Positions 37,973 to 48,762 of a DNA stretch of 64,000 nucleotides are shown here, piece after piece (within the stretch, counting starts at the first letter, position 1; each line of letters begins with the position of its first letter). The stretch is from Alteromonas sp. 5E99-2 (GTDB taxonomy: Bacteria > Pseudomonadota > Gammaproteobacteria > Enterobacterales > Alteromonadaceae). The stretch covers positions 336,511 through 400,510 of the forward strand of contig NZ_JAFNJE010000002.1 of NCBI RefSeq assembly GCF_017368475.1, given 5' to 3'. The notes below the pieces were generated by a model. That model saw only the letters and a list, made by a program, of their open reading frames with translations, had not been told where the DNA came from and did not search any database. A program made the translations under genes and the position numbers.

Positions 37973-38887
37973 TTACGCTTTTTCTACTTCTTTGAAAAGC
38001 CAATCTCTAAATGCGTTTATTCTTGGCAACATAGCGCATTCTGGACGATAAACAACGTAATACGCTAAAGGAGACTCAAAATGAATATTGGGAAACAACC
38101 TTACTAGCCTGCCAGCCGCTAGGTCATCTTTAGCCATTACACTTCGAGCTAGTGCAACGCCCTGCCCATCAATTGCGGATTGTAACACCGCAGCCGAATT
38201 ATTTATTCGAATACTCTTAGTAATTAAAGGGCTTGTTATACCCGCTTTTTTCAACCACGATGTCCAGGAAGGAAAAGCAGTTTGAGTATCCATCGACAAA
38301 TCGTGTATCAGAACTTCATTTAGTAATTTATCAACTTCATTCAAACGAGTATGATTTGCTAAAAATGTCGGTGAGCACACAGGGTAAACTTCTTCATCCA
38401 TTAGTTTTTCTGAACTTAAGCCTTTCCAGTTGCCAACGCCAAAACGGATACCAACATCTATCTGGTGGAATGAGAACTCGACAGGTTTTAAATTGGTATT
38501 CAAATTCACATTAGTCTGTGCACAAATGTCTTGAAAGTTGTGCAACCTAGGTAGCAACCATTTAGCGGCAAATGCTGGGCTCACAGCAACTGTTAGCGCA
38601 CCATTAATTGAATTATCCTTCAAAATATCTAAACCTTGGGCTAGCTTATCAAACCCATTTTGAATGAGTGGTAGTGCTGTTTGCGCTGTTTCAGTTACTA
38701 CTAAACGTGTTTTACCCGAATTTACTCTATGAAATAAAGGTGTTTCGAGCCATTCTTCCAACGTCTTAACTAATTGCCCAACTGCCGCAGGCGTCACGTT
38801 TAATTCATCCGCAGCCGCCGCAAAACTTTGGTAACGAGCGCTTGCTTCAAATGCTTTAAGCGCATTGAGATATATTGGTGACTTCAT
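37973..38887 (-). CDS. LysR-family transcriptional regulator, GcvA-like
   Basis: 304 residues. The N-terminal HTH (FEASARYQSFAAAADELNVT, PAAVGQLVKTLEEWL) and a substrate-binding domain that begins LTVAVSPAFAAKWLLPRL are typical of the GcvA/AmpR branch. It is divergent from the SDR gene, and the shared region has an 11-bp inverted repeat, so it likely controls that gene. The effector is unknown. Confidence 0.9.
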   Translation of the reverse strand: MKSPIYLNALKAFEASARYQSFAAAADELNVTPAAVGQLVKTLEEWLETPLFHRVNSGKTRLVVTETAQTALPLIQNGFDKLAQGLDILKDNSINGALTVAVSPAFAAKWLLPRLHNFQDICAQTNVNLNTNLKPVEFSFHQIDVGIRFGVGNWKGLSSEKLMDEEVYPVCSPTFLANHTRLNEVDKLLNEVLIHDLSMDTQTAFPSWTSWLKKAGITSPLITKSIRINNSAAVLQSAIDGQGVALARSVMAKDDLAAGRLVRLFPNIHFESPLAYYVVYRPECAMLPRINAFRDWLFKEVEKA

Positions 38888-38942
38888 GCGATAAACTTTT
38901 TCTTTAGTGTTACTTTAGATTATCTCGTTTGTTAAAAAAAGT

Positions 38943-39008
38943 AAATAAGTGAAAAATACCCTCAAGCCAAACAATAAGCGCTTCGCTAGCTAAGCGATTC
39001 ACTTATTT
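38943..39008. repeat. 11-bp inverted repeat between divergent LysR and SDR genes
   Basis: AAATAAGTGAA at 38943-38953 is exactly complementary to TTCACTTATTT at 38998-39008. A smaller CGCTT/AAGCG pair lies between the arms. This could be paired regulator sites or a cruciform; it is the clearest operator candidate here. Confidence 0.5.
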
Positions 39009-39062
39009 CTCAATTTTTTAAACACAACTTTAATAGCGTAATTTACGCTCGGAGATATGATG

Positions 39063-39836
39063 ATGACTCAGCAATTTTTAGGTAAGAAACTACTCGTTAT
39101 TGGCGGTACTAGTGGCATAGGACTTGAAACCGCCAGTATGATTATTAAGCAAGGAGGCAAGGCAATTATTGTCGGAAATCGCGCAGAAAAAGCGCAGACC
39201 GCGAAAGAAATTCTATCGAAGTTAGGTTCAGTTGAAGTTATAACAACAGATTTAACCAGTGATGCCGGAGTACGAGAGTTAATTAATTCTCTTTCACAAC
39301 ACCATGCAGACATAGATTTACTCGTTAATGCAGCAGGCGTGTTTTTCCCGAAACCTTTTTTGGAGCATGAAGCAGCCGACTATGATCAGTATATGCAAAT
39401 TAATCGAGCATTATTTTTTATAACGCAAAGCATAGCCGCTAATTTGATAGCAGAAAAACGCTCGGGCGCAATTGTAAATGTAGGTTCAATGTGGGGAAAA
39501 CAAGCAATTGCAGCTACACCATCCTCAGCTTATTCAATGGCTAAAGCGGGGTTACATTCGTTAACCCAGCACTTAGCAATGGAATTAGCCGCTCACAACA
39601 TTCGCGTTAATGCGGTGTCGCCAGCGGTTGTGAAAACGCCAATTTACGAAGGCTTTATTCCTAAAGCAGAAGTAAATGATGCTCTTCAAGGTTTCAACAG
39701 CTTCCACCCAATTGGCAGAGTAGGTACAAGTGAAGATGTTGCCAATACAATTGCTTTTTTACTTAGTGATAAAGCAGATTGGGTAACAGGCGCAGTTTGG
39801 GATGTTGACGGTGGTGTAATGGCTGGGCGTAATTAG
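39063..39836 (+). CDS. Short-chain dehydrogenase/reductase
   Basis: About 257 residues, classical SDR. The cofactor loop is [11 protein letters not shown], the NNAG-equivalent is VNAAGVF, the catalytic Ser is in VNVGSMWGK, and Tyr-x3-Lys is in SAYSMAKAG. It ends with the [16 protein letters not shown] signature of this family. Three ATG codons occur in a row; the third (39063) is 8 nt from GGAG and is preferred. The substrate is not evident. A hairpin terminator follows. Confidence 0.9.
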   Translation: MTQQFLGKKLLVIGGTSGIGLETASMIIKQGGKAIIVGNRAEKAQTAKEILSKLGSVEVITTDLTSDAGVRELINSLSQHHADIDLLVNAAGVFFPKPFLEHEAADYDQYMQINRALFFITQSIAANLIAEKRSGAIVNVGSMWGKQAIAATPSSAYSMAKAGLHSLTQHLAMELAAHNIRVNAVSPAVVKTPIYEGFIPKAEVNDALQGFNSFHPIGRVGTSEDVANTIAFLLSDKADWVTGAVWDVDGGVMAGRN

Positions 39837-39859
39837 ATACTGTTCAATAGTCAATAAGT

Positions 39860-39891
39860 AATAGAGCAATTCCAACTGGTATTGCTCTATT
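39860..39891 (+). terminator. Hairpin terminator after the SDR gene
   Basis: A perfect 11-bp stem (AATAGAGCAAT with ATTGCTCTATT) with a 10-nt loop, then a short T-rich stretch. It lies 23 bp past the SDR stop. Confidence 0.65.
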
Positions 39892-39973
39892 TTACTGCGC
39901 GTGTAACCAAAGAGAAATGTATGGTAATTTGTATTAACTAAACAAATTTCAGATTACCCATTAACTACAGAAA

Positions 39974-40591
39974 ATGATAAAAACAGAAAAATTCGAAGAC
40001 GGAATAATACGCTGCGCTTGGTGCTCTAGCAGTGAAATATATATAAAATATCATGATGAGGAATGGGGCTACCCAGTAGAAAATGACACTCGTCTGTTTG
40101 AGAAATTATGCCTTGAAGGGTTTCAAGCGGGTTTAAGTTGGATAACCATATTAAAAAAACGAGAAGCGTTTAGGCTTGCCTTTGACAATTTCGACATTAA
40201 CAAACTTATCCATTATGACGAAACTGACATAGACAGATTACTTAAAAACGAAGGTATAGTGAGGCATCGGGGAAAAATAGAAGCCGTGATAAACAATGCA
40301 CACAGGGCGAAAGAGCTTATTGCCGAATGTGGGTCCATAGCTGCATTTGTTTGGCAATTCGAACCTCAACATCCTGAAAATAGAATACCCACCTTTATTG
40401 CAAAATCAGAAGAATCAACAGCCTTGTCAAAAGCATTAAAAAAACGAGGATGGAAATTTGTAGGCCCAACAACCATGTATGCTTTTATGCAATCCATGGG
40501 TATGGTTAACGACCATGGAATTGAATGCGGAGCCTATCAAAAATCTCAACGCTTACGGGCTGAATTTAAACGGCCAAAGCTAAAACAATAA
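39974..40591 (+). CDS. tag: DNA-3-methyladenine glycosylase I
   Basis: 205 residues. This base-excision enzyme removes 3-methyladenine from alkylated DNA. The Tag signature is clear: IRCAWCSSSEIYIKYHDEEW at the N-terminus (zinc Cys and the His before Asp-Glu-Glu-Trp), then LFEKLCLEGFQAGLSW with the catalytic Glu region, and the C-terminal zinc-site His/Cys (NDHGIECGAY). The gene converges on the MFS exporter gene with only 2 bp between them. Confidence 0.94.
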   Translation: MIKTEKFEDGIIRCAWCSSSEIYIKYHDEEWGYPVENDTRLFEKLCLEGFQAGLSWITILKKREAFRLAFDNFDINKLIHYDETDIDRLLKNEGIVRHRGKIEAVINNAHRAKELIAECGSIAAFVWQFEPQHPENRIPTFIAKSEESTALSKALKKRGWKFVGPTTMYAFMQSMGMVNDHGIECGAYQKSQRLRAEFKRPKLKQ

Positions 40592-40593
40592 CT

Positions 40594-41814
40594 CTACGAT
40601 TTACTGGGCAACGCAGCCATTTTCATATTGATTTTGGCTAAGCTAAAACACACTAAAAAGCCAATCCCTATAGAGTACAAATTTCCATCTAAGTAGCTAT
40701 CGATGACTATTGCCACAGGTACGCTAATCGCGTTGGATAACGAGCCAACAATTGCTGCCCCCAAACCTGCTATATGGCCTAAGTGCTCCATCGCCATGGC
40801 ATTCATGTTGCCAAACAAAATGCCAACAAAGAAAAACCCGACAAAAAGCACACTTAAAGTAACCATTAATGGCGGTAAGCCATTGTAAAAAAATAGTACG
40901 GCTAACAACACTATGGAAAAGCTAATAGCGCCTCTCAGGGCATGTTTGACTAATTTTTGCATACCAAAGCGCATCACCATTTTACCGTTAAAGTAGGACG
41001 CCAACCCGATGGAAAAAGCCAAACTAGAAAAAATGTAAGGAAAGGCTGCTTCTTGGCCATAATAACCAACAAATATGGTGTGAGATGCACTGATATACGC
41101 AAGAAAACAGCCAAATATACACCCTGTTGCCAAGATGTAATTCATCACTTTTCTATGACTAAAAATAAACGTCAAAGACTGTCCAAGTTGGCCCCATGAA
41201 AATGATTTACGCAAGGCTTTCGGATACGTTTCTGGCTGGCGAAGAAAATACCACACGCCAGACACCCCACCCACGCCAATAAACATCACAAATATTCCAT
41301 GCCATGTATATGCGTTAATGATCCATTGCCCTATGATGGGTGCGAGCATAGGAACCAAAATAAACACCATCATGATAAACGACATAACCCTAGCCATGGC
41401 ATTACCAGAATAGATATCCCGTATTGCTGCGGTAGACGCAATTCGTGGCCCACTTGCACCAAAAGCTTGAACAACTCTGCCAATCAAAAACATGTTCATA
41501 TTAGTAGAGAACATACATATGGCTGAACCTATCCCAAAAATTACCAGTCCTAATGATATGGCAGGTAACCTGCCTTTTGCGTCAGAAAAGGGGCCAAAAA
41601 ATAATTGCCCCAATGCCATACCAACAAAGAACACTGAAATACTAAGCTGAGTCTGCTGAGAACTTGAGGAGTGTAAGTCACTAGCCAGTAAATCCATCGC
41701 CGGTAAAATTGCGTCAATACTGAGCGCAACTAAAGACGTTAGCATCGCTGCTAAAGCTATAAACTCAGGCAACGCTAAAGTAGGTTTTGCATTAAATTGT
41801 CGTGTAACTTCCAT
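40594..41814 (-). CDS. Bcr/CflA-family drug-resistance MFS transporter
   Basis: About 406 residues with 12 TM segments. The early SIDAILPAMDLLASDL and the loop LFFGPFSDAKGRLPAI, with the RxGRR-like motif A, mark the Bcr/CflA branch, which exports bicyclomycin, chloramphenicol, sulfonamides or metabolites such as cysteine. The frame is open to a GTG at 41856, but the ATG ending at 41814 gives the normal distance to TM1. It is divergent from tamA. Confidence 0.88.
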   Translation of the reverse strand: MEVTRQFNAKPTLALPEFIALAAMLTSLVALSIDAILPAMDLLASDLHSSSSQQTQLSISVFFVGMALGQLFFGPFSDAKGRLPAISLGLVIFGIGSAICMFSTNMNMFLIGRVVQAFGASGPRIASTAAIRDIYSGNAMARVMSFIMMVFILVPMLAPIIGQWIINAYTWHGIFVMFIGVGGVSGVWYFLRQPETYPKALRKSFSWGQLGQSLTFIFSHRKVMNYILATGCIFGCFLAYISASHTIFVGYYGQEAAFPYIFSSLAFSIGLASYFNGKMVMRFGMQKLVKHALRGAISFSIVLLAVLFFYNGLPPLMVTLSVLFVGFFFVGILFGNMNAMAMEHLGHIAGLGAAIVGSLSNAISVPVAIVIDSYLDGNLYSIGIGFLVCFSLAKINMKMAALPSKS

Positions 41815-41898
41815 TGCTATAGCGTCTTTTGTGAATTTCGGCGCGTAAGTGTACACGGTTCAGCGTAAAATTTGCCATAATATTACTTTCAATAATCA

Positions 41899-43683
41899 GT
41901 GCATTCACAAGAGTCGTCAGGGGGAACAGTCATCAATCGATTTTTGAAAGCTATTTTTTCTTGTTTGTTTATAGCCACGCTAACTCTTCCCGCTCACGGC
42001 ATATCACTGTTAGTTAACGGTATAGAAAATAAAACCATTGAAGACAATATAACCCTGTTGCTCAACTCCACAGATCTCATGTCGCAACATTCCCTTGATG
42101 CTTTTTGGCAAAAGCAAATTCGCGACGCGGTTGCCCAAGCTGTTGAGCCCTATGGGTATTATGAGAGCACCGTCGAAGCAGAGCTAATCGACACTAAACT
42201 GCACTTAAACATTGCTTTAGGAGAGCCATTAACAATCACCAGCTTGAACCGGGAAATTCTAGGTGAAGGGAGAGACAACCCAGGCTTCCATGAGGTTTTT
42301 TATAACTACCCACAAAGCATTGGCGATGTGCTTTCTCAGCCCGATTATTCAGCATTTAAAACTCGCATGTTTAATTATGCCCTGACAAATGGCTTCTTTG
42401 ATTTCACTTGGCAAATAAGCAGTATCGATATAGTAAGAAGTTCCCATTCAGCCAGTATTTTGCTTATTGCAGAAAGTGGTCCTCAGTATTACTTTGGTGA
42501 ACTCATTTTTAACGGAGATGATAAGGCCAAAGAGCTTATTACTCGCATATGTCCATTTAAAGTGGGTGATAAATACGACGCCGCGCTTGTCACTCAATTC
42601 AACCGTTCACTAAACAGCATGGGTTATTTTCAGCACGTGATTGCAAGGCCTGTGGTAGAAAGCGCAAAAGACTATCAAGTACCAATAGAAATAACCCTTA
42701 GCCACAAACCAAGAGATAACTTCAATGTGGGACTAGGCGTTTCTACCGATACTGGATTACGAGTACCTTTTACCTGGCGTCGCCCTTGGGTTAACAGTAA
42801 AGGCCATTCCATTTTAACTGAAGCCTTTATTTCTGAACGGGAACAAGAAATCACCAGCCTATATCAAATTCCCTTAGATAACATTAATAGTGACTACGCA
42901 ACATTGAATCTAAGTTACTCATTTTTAGATGACAGTGATCAAAGTACAAAAAGTGAAACCCTGATCCTTAGCGGGCACCGTTTTTGGCATAAACCAGCCT
43001 CAAACTGGCGGTACGAAACATCATTGAGCTACCACACAGAAAACTTTACTCAAGGTACAGCCAACCCAACAACCACTGATTTATTGCTGCCCGGTTTATC
43101 AGTCAATTACACAAACAGTAAGGGCGATATTGGTCAACGTACCGGACTATTTGCTTCAGCGTCATTACAAGTTGCGAACCAAAGTGTGTTCTCCGATATC
43201 GATATTTTAAAAACTGAAATTTCTGGAAAATGGATTCAAGGTTTTAACCGCCACCGGCTTTATCTTCGCGGGCAGCTAGGGCTGATAGAGACGCCTGATT
43301 TCTCGCAAGTGCCTTCTACATTTCGCTTTTTCACCGGAGGTGATCAAACTGTACGAGGGTTTGAATTTCAAACCGTGTCCTCAGGCGAATTCGTGACTAA
43401 CGACGACGGCGATACCCTTTTTCTTCCCGAAGGCGGACGTTACTTAACTTCTGGAAGCATAGAGTACGCCTATGCAATCAATGAAAGATGGCGCCTTGCT
43501 GTATTTGCTGATGCAGGGGCTGCGGTAAATGATTTCGACGAAGGTATTGCACGAAGTGCGGGTATCGGCGCTCACTGGTTAACGATTGTTGGTCCAATAC
43601 GTTTTTATCTAGCCTTTGGGCGAAACCCCATTGAAAATGACAATACCGTAAGGCTGCACTTCATTTTGGGGCCTGAAATATGA
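41899..43683 (+). CDS. tamA: TamA, outer-membrane Omp85-family subunit of the translocation and assembly module
   Basis: About 590 residues. A signal peptide (FSCLFIATLTLPAHG) is followed by three POTRA domains (~35-270) and a 16-strand Omp85 barrel with the FFTGGDQTVRGFEF segment (the conserved [VI]RG[FY] loop). With TamB it helps move or fold outer-membrane proteins and lipids. Start is uncertain: the GTG at 41899 has no ribosome site, whereas a GGGGG at 41920-41924 lies 7 nt before an ATC codon (41932) and 19 nt before a TTG (41944). The stop overlaps the tamB ATG. Confidence 0.93.
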   Translation: MHSQESSGGTVINRFLKAIFSCLFIATLTLPAHGISLLVNGIENKTIEDNITLLLNSTDLMSQHSLDAFWQKQIRDAVAQAVEPYGYYESTVEAELIDTKLHLNIALGEPLTITSLNREILGEGRDNPGFHEVFYNYPQSIGDVLSQPDYSAFKTRMFNYALTNGFFDFTWQISSIDIVRSSHSASILLIAESGPQYYFGELIFNGDDKAKELITRICPFKVGDKYDAALVTQFNRSLNSMGYFQHVIARPVVESAKDYQVPIEITLSHKPRDNFNVGLGVSTDTGLRVPFTWRRPWVNSKGHSILTEAFISEREQEITSLYQIPLDNINSDYATLNLSYSFLDDSDQSTKSETLILSGHRFWHKPASNWRYETSLSYHTENFTQGTANPTTTDLLLPGLSVNYTNSKGDIGQRTGLFASASLQVANQSVFSDIDILKTEISGKWIQGFNRHRLYLRGQLGLIETPDFSQVPSTFRFFTGGDQTVRGFEFQTVSSGEFVTNDDGDTLFLPEGGRYLTSGSIEYAYAINERWRLAVFADAGAAVNDFDEGIARSAGIGAHWLTIVGPIRFYLAFGRNPIENDNTVRLHFILGPEI

Positions 43684-46600
43684 GTAAATTGAACGTATTA
43701 TTGCGGTGTTCATATTACGGTGTTATATCTGCTGTAGTTGTTGTCATTTTTACCGCTATGTTTTCACTTTCACCTTTGGCGACACCTTTATTTCAATGGT
43801 CATTAAGCCACTTTGTACCCGAAATAAAACTATTAAACCTATCTGGTAATTTATATTCAGGTTTAATCATAAAAGACGTAAAGTACCAAAGCGAATCCAT
43901 GTCTTTAAGCGCCAAACACATCACAGCAGAAATTGATTGGTCTTGCACCCTTCGTGGCCGTCTGTGTTTGGAGACTCTTGATATTATTGAGCCAATTTTA
44001 GTACTACAAACCTCTGGCTCATCAGCTGAAACAGCACAAAGCAGCAAAACAGAATTTATTCAAAGCCCCGTTCCTATTCTCGCTCCCAAGGTTCACATTT
44101 CACGCTTAGCTATGTCCAATGAAACAGTCACATTAACAGTTGCGGACAGTGGTGCAGACATACACTTTTCAGATGAACTTTCATTGCAACACCTACAAAG
44201 CAGCAATATACATATTGAAAACAACACACCAGTGGCTCCTGATACCCCATTTGCTGGTTTAACCTATACCCCACCGGAAATCCCGTCTATTTGGGTGCCC
44301 GTTCACCTTGTTTTAAGTGATGTTAAAACATCTTCAATAACCTATGCACAAGACCAAACCCAGCACGCTATCAATACGCTAGAACTACAATCTGCAAGTA
44401 TTGTGGGCTCTGAAATACAATGGAACGGCCTCGATATTAAACAAGAAAGCACGTCAATATCGACACAAGGTAAACTCACATTAGCTGATCATTTTCCGTT
44501 TGAAGCCTATGCTAAGGCCACTGTTTCTTTAAGTAATAGCCCAAAACCGCAGCACCTATCAATCGCTACTGAAGGGTCTTTGTACGCTTTAATACTCAAG
44601 GCTCATCTTACAGGTTTAGTTGAGGGTGAAGCCCACCTTCAAGTCGATTTAATCGATGACGATCTCCCCATTGACGGGCGTATCTCTTGGGCACAACAAG
44701 CAATAAATTACGCAGACATAGATACCTTGAATGCAGGTAACGCATTGGTTGACGGAACACTAGATGGGTATCAGTTAATCGTTGAAGCCTCCGCAGTACA
44801 CAAAGTAATAGGCGATATAGCACTCACCACAGACGCCCTTTTAACAAAAACTCAACTCAACATCGAAAAACTAGACGCATTTTTACTGGATGGCGAATTA
44901 ATTACATCAGGAAAAATCAACTTTGTAGATGGACTGAGCGCACTAGGAACAACCAATGTAAACAATATCGACGCATCGCGGTTTGCTCCGTATGTAGAGT
45001 CCGCAACTCTGCCCAGTGCATCGTGGGATTACGTACTACAAGACACTGAAAATGGGCTTATTATGCTCATTACCGATATAGGTGGTGGCGTTGCACTAGA
45101 CCACCACGCTATTCAATTAACAGGTCAAATTGCCTACTACCAAGCTCAAGATCTAGCCGTAGCCAATTTACACGCTAAGCAGCCTGACTCATCTAATGAG
45201 ATAACTTTACTGGCACAGGTGCTAAATAAGCAGAAACTCAGTGTTAACAGCGCTATTAACTTAACCACATTATCAGATATTAATAATGAGGTTAAAGGTG
45301 ATATCAAAGGCAATCTCAAGATAGAAGGTAGCTGGAGTAATCCAAACTTTGATATACAGCTAAAAACTAACTCGCTTAGTTTTACTGAAGCGCTTTCGCC
45401 TTTTATGCACTCACAAGAGTTTGTTTCAGGCGCAGTATCCGCTCAAGGTAATCTTGAGCAACACACAATAACGTTATCTAGTGAAACGAAAGATTATGCT
45501 GCCACCTTTACTTCTGAAGGTTCCTTGTCTGCTAACTATGATTACCAAGGTGTTATCGACAAGGCATGGTTACGGGTGTTCACCACTGAATGGCTTGCGG
45601 ATTCTGCCGTACCATTTCGTTCAAATCTGCATACCTTTTCTAGCAAATTATCCCCTCATTGCTGGACACTCAAAAACGAAAATGCAAAGACTTGCCTAGA
45701 ACAGGCTCAATTTTCTGAGGATGTAGCAAGCTGGGCTGTAAATGCAGTTTCTTTTCCTATCGGAAAGTGGTCAACTGAATTGTTGAGCTCTATTTCTGCT
45801 ACTTCTAATTCCGCCCTTTTCAATGCCGCATCTACAGGCAGCTATTCGCTCAAAGAGGGTCTCAATACGACTATTTCTCTATCCATAGATGAGTCAGATT
45901 GGACATTTAACCCAAACAACCCAGTAACGCTCTCGTTAAATGAATTTAACGGCGAAATCAGCTTTCACAATGAAGAGTTAACAAGCCAGTGGCATGTTAA
46001 CAGTAAAAACCTAGGGGGATTAACCGCAGAATTCCACAGCGATAATATCGCTGTTATGGACAGTGAAATTGTAGGCGCTCTGTACATTAATCATATCAAT
46101 TTACAGCCCTTATCCGGCTTATCAGCTTCAGTGCATGGATTAGAGGGTTATCTGAACGGTGAACTCACGGTGTCTGGTTTAACCCAAAAGCCAAGTCTTC
46201 ACGGCACTCTCGCGCTTAAAGACGGCTTTATCGATGTTGAACAATCTCCGCTGGCACTGTCTAATTGGAATCAAAAAATTAACTTTTCAGGCCACACTGC
46301 TGATATCCAAGGCAGTTTAGGTATAGGCCAGGGACAAGGCAACATTAAGGGTAAGTTATCTTGGGAAGCTCAACCGTTTGCAGAACTCAATGTGGATGCC
46401 GACGATATTTTGATAACCTATGAAGAAAGTAAACTCGAAGTCAGCCCTCACCTCAATACCACTATTACTCCCGACGGAATCAATGTAGAAGGCAAAGTCG
46501 GAGTGCCCTATGCCAGAATAAAGCTAAAACAGTTGCCTAAAAGCGCGGTAACGCCCTCTAAAGACGTTCGTATATGGGGAGAAGAACCTTCTGTCGACCC

Positions 46601-47378
46601 GTTAAAAAATATGACTGCGAATATCACTTTGCATATCGACGAAAACAAAACAGACGAAGTTAAAATAGACGCCTTTGGTCTCACTGCAAATTTACAAGGC
46701 GACCTGAATATTGAGAACCACCCTTCGTTAGTAGGATATGGTGATCTACGATTATTAAATGGCCGTTACAAAGCCTATGGACAAAACCTACTCATTCGCA
46801 CAGGTGAAATACAAATTAACGGACCTATAAGCCAACCCTTTTTATTTGTTGAAGCCATCCGCGACCCAAATGATACCGAAGACGATGTGGTTGCTGGAGT
46901 TAGAATAGATGGCTCAGCTTCCTCTCCCAATGTCACCTTATTTTCAGAGCCCACCTTAGAGCAAGGTGAAAACCTACTTTATCTAATTAATGGCAGTGGT
47001 AGCTTAACGAGTGGCGAAGATACGGACAGTGTTAACTACGGCGCACTGTTACTGGGGCTTGGTTTATCCCAATCAGGTAAACTCACCAACTCTATTGGCA
47101 ACGCTGTAGGCATTGAAGATTTAACCTTTTCAACATCGGGACAAGGCAGCGATACTCAAGTGTCGCTATCGGGTAACTTAACCCGTGATTTGTCTGTGCG
47201 AATTGGGGTTGGCGTATCTCAAGGGCAAGAAGTCGCAATTCGCTATCGCATTCTGCCACAACTCTATTTAGAGGCCGTTAGACAACTCAGCGAAGCAGTA
47301 TCGTTAATTGATGTGTTTTACGAATTTTCACTGGATGATAAACCAGAGAAGGAAAAGAAAGTAGAAATAGAGCAGTAA
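43680..47378 (+). CDS. tamB: TamB, inner-membrane-anchored AsmA-like bridge protein
   Basis: 1232 residues. An N-terminal TM anchor (YGVISAVVVVIFTAMF) precedes a long repetitive beta-taco/AsmA-like periplasmic domain and the conserved C-terminal DUF490 region (GRYKAYGQNLLIRTGEIQIN, ILPQLYLEAVRQLSEAVSLI). TamB spans the periplasm and is implicated in phospholipid transport to the outer membrane and in TamA function. It overlaps tamA by 4 bp, indicating translational coupling. Confidence 0.95.
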   Translation: MSKLNVLLRCSYYGVISAVVVVIFTAMFSLSPLATPLFQWSLSHFVPEIKLLNLSGNLYSGLIIKDVKYQSESMSLSAKHITAEIDWSCTLRGRLCLETLDIIEPILVLQTSGSSAETAQSSKTEFIQSPVPILAPKVHISRLAMSNETVTLTVADSGADIHFSDELSLQHLQSSNIHIENNTPVAPDTPFAGLTYTPPEIPSIWVPVHLVLSDVKTSSITYAQDQTQHAINTLELQSASIVGSEIQWNGLDIKQESTSISTQGKLTLADHFPFEAYAKATVSLSNSPKPQHLSIATEGSLYALILKAHLTGLVEGEAHLQVDLIDDDLPIDGRISWAQQAINYADIDTLNAGNALVDGTLDGYQLIVEASAVHKVIGDIALTTDALLTKTQLNIEKLDAFLLDGELITSGKINFVDGLSALGTTNVNNIDASRFAPYVESATLPSASWDYVLQDTENGLIMLITDIGGGVALDHHAIQLTGQIAYYQAQDLAVANLHAKQPDSSNEITLLAQVLNKQKLSVNSAINLTTLSDINNEVKGDIKGNLKIEGSWSNPNFDIQLKTNSLSFTEALSPFMHSQEFVSGAVSAQGNLEQHTITLSSETKDYAATFTSEGSLSANYDYQGVIDKAWLRVFTTEWLADSAVPFRSNLHTFSSKLSPHCWTLKNENAKTCLEQAQFSEDVASWAVNAVSFPIGKWSTELLSSISATSNSALFNAASTGSYSLKEGLNTTISLSIDESDWTFNPNNPVTLSLNEFNGEISFHNEELTSQWHVNSKNLGGLTAEFHSDNIAVMDSEIVGALYINHINLQPLSGLSASVHGLEGYLNGELTVSGLTQKPSLHGTLALKDGFIDVEQSPLALSNWNQKINFSGHTADIQGSLGIGQGQGNIKGKLSWEAQPFAELNVDADDILITYEESKLEVSPHLNTTITPDGINVEGKVGVPYARIKLKQLPKSAVTPSKDVRIWGEEPSVDPLKNMTANITLHIDENKTDEVKIDAFGLTANLQGDLNIENHPSLVGYGDLRLLNGRYKAYGQNLLIRTGEIQINGPISQPFLFVEAIRDPNDTEDDVVAGVRIDGSASSPNVTLFSEPTLEQGENLLYLINGSGSLTSGEDTDSVNYGALLLGLGLSQSGKLTNSIGNAVGIEDLTFSTSGQGSDTQVSLSGNLTRDLSVRIGVGVSQGQEVAIRYRILPQLYLEAVRQLSEAVSLIDVFYEFSLDDKPEKEKKVEIEQ

Positions 47379-47407
47379 CCTAAGAACTAGGGTACTGCCC
47401 AGATAAC

Positions 47408-48751
47408 TTATTGAAGACCTAGTTTTTTCTCTAGGTAGTGGATGTTAGTTCCACCAGCAAAAAAGTTCTCATCCGCCATAATACGGCGCTGAAGAGACAC
47501 GTTGGTTTTAATCCCTTCGATAATAAGCTCTTCCAATGCGTGACGCATACGGGCAATGGCTTCGTCTCGAGTTTCGCCATAACAAATCAATTTACCAATC
47601 ATTGAATCGTAATGTGGCGGTACGGTATATCCCTCGTAAATATGGGATTCCCAACGCACACCTAAACCACCTGGCGCATGGAAAACATTGATTGTTCCAG
47701 GACTAGGAATAAAGGTATCAGGATCTTCTGCGTTAATTCGACATTCCACTGAATGGCCGCGAATTTGAACCTGAGATTGCTCAATAGACAAAGGTTGTCC
47801 AGCCGCAATACGCAGTTGTTCTTTAATAAGGTCTACGCCCGTTATCATTTCTGACACTGGGTGCTCAACCTGAATACGGGTGTTCATTTCTATGAAATAA
47901 AACTCTCCGTTTTCATATAAGAACTCAAAGGTACCTGCTCCGCGATAACCAATCTCTACACAAGCTCGGCGGCAACGATCGCCTATTTTTTCACGCATTT
48001 GTTCAGATACACCTGGTGCAGGTGCTTCTTCAACTACTTTTTGATGACGGCGCTGCATTGAACAATCACGCTCACCTAAATGAACAGCATTACCTTGGCC
48101 ATCAGCAAGAACTTGAATTTCAACGTGACGAGGGTTTTCTAGGAATTTTTCCATGTAAACAACGTCATTGTTGAAGGCTGCACCGGCTTCTGCTTTAGTG
48201 GTGTTAATCGACTCTTCAAGCTCTTCTTCAGAACGAACCACACGCATACCACGGCCACCACCGCCACCTGCCGCTTTAACGATAATCGGATAGCCGATCC
48301 GCTTTGCGATAGATTTATTGCGCTCAGTATCGTCAGTCAAAGGACCATCAGAGCCAGGAACACAAGGTACACCAGCAGATTTCATTGCATTAATAGCTGA
48401 CACCTTGTCACCCATTAAGTTAATGGTATCAGCAGTAGGGCCAATAAAAATAAATCCACTGCGCTCGACTGCATCGGCAAATTCGGCATTTTCAGCCAAA
48501 AACCCATATCCCGGATGCACAGCAATAGCATTGGTTGCTTCTGCTGCGGCAATAATACGCGGGATATTCAAATAACTATCAGTCGCTGACGCACCACCAA
48601 TACAGATAGATTCATCGGCAAGTAATACGTGTTTCAAATTGCGATCTGCGGTTGAATGCACTGCCACTGTTTTAATTCCAAGCTCTTTACAAGCTCGCAA
48701 TATTCGCAGCGCAATTTCGCCTCTATTGGCGATTAAGACTTTGTCTAGCAT
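47408..48751 (-). CDS. accC: Biotin carboxylase subunit of acetyl-CoA carboxylase
   Basis: 447 residues, standard AccC length. ATP-grasp enzyme that carboxylates the biotin on AccB. The N-terminus [20 protein letters not shown], the glycine-rich [14 protein letters not shown], and the catalytic [15 protein letters not shown] are all present. It lies 11 bp after accB in the aroQ-accB-accC operon. Confidence 0.98.
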   Translation of the reverse strand: MLDKVLIANRGEIALRILRACKELGIKTVAVHSTADRNLKHVLLADESICIGGASATDSYLNIPRIIAAAEATNAIAVHPGYGFLAENAEFADAVERSGFIFIGPTADTINLMGDKVSAINAMKSAGVPCVPGSDGPLTDDTERNKSIAKRIGYPIIVKAAGGGGGRGMRVVRSEEELEESINTTKAEAGAAFNNDVVYMEKFLENPRHVEIQVLADGQGNAVHLGERDCSMQRRHQKVVEEAPAPGVSEQMREKIGDRCRRACVEIGYRGAGTFEFLYENGEFYFIEMNTRIQVEHPVSEMITGVDLIKEQLRIAAGQPLSIEQSQVQIRGHSVECRINAEDPDTFIPSPGTINVFHAPGGLGVRWESHIYEGYTVPPHYDSMIGKLICYGETRDEAIARMRHALEELIIEGIKTNVSLQRRIMADENFFAGGTNIHYLEKKLGLQ

Positions 48752-48762
48752 GACAAGATCAC

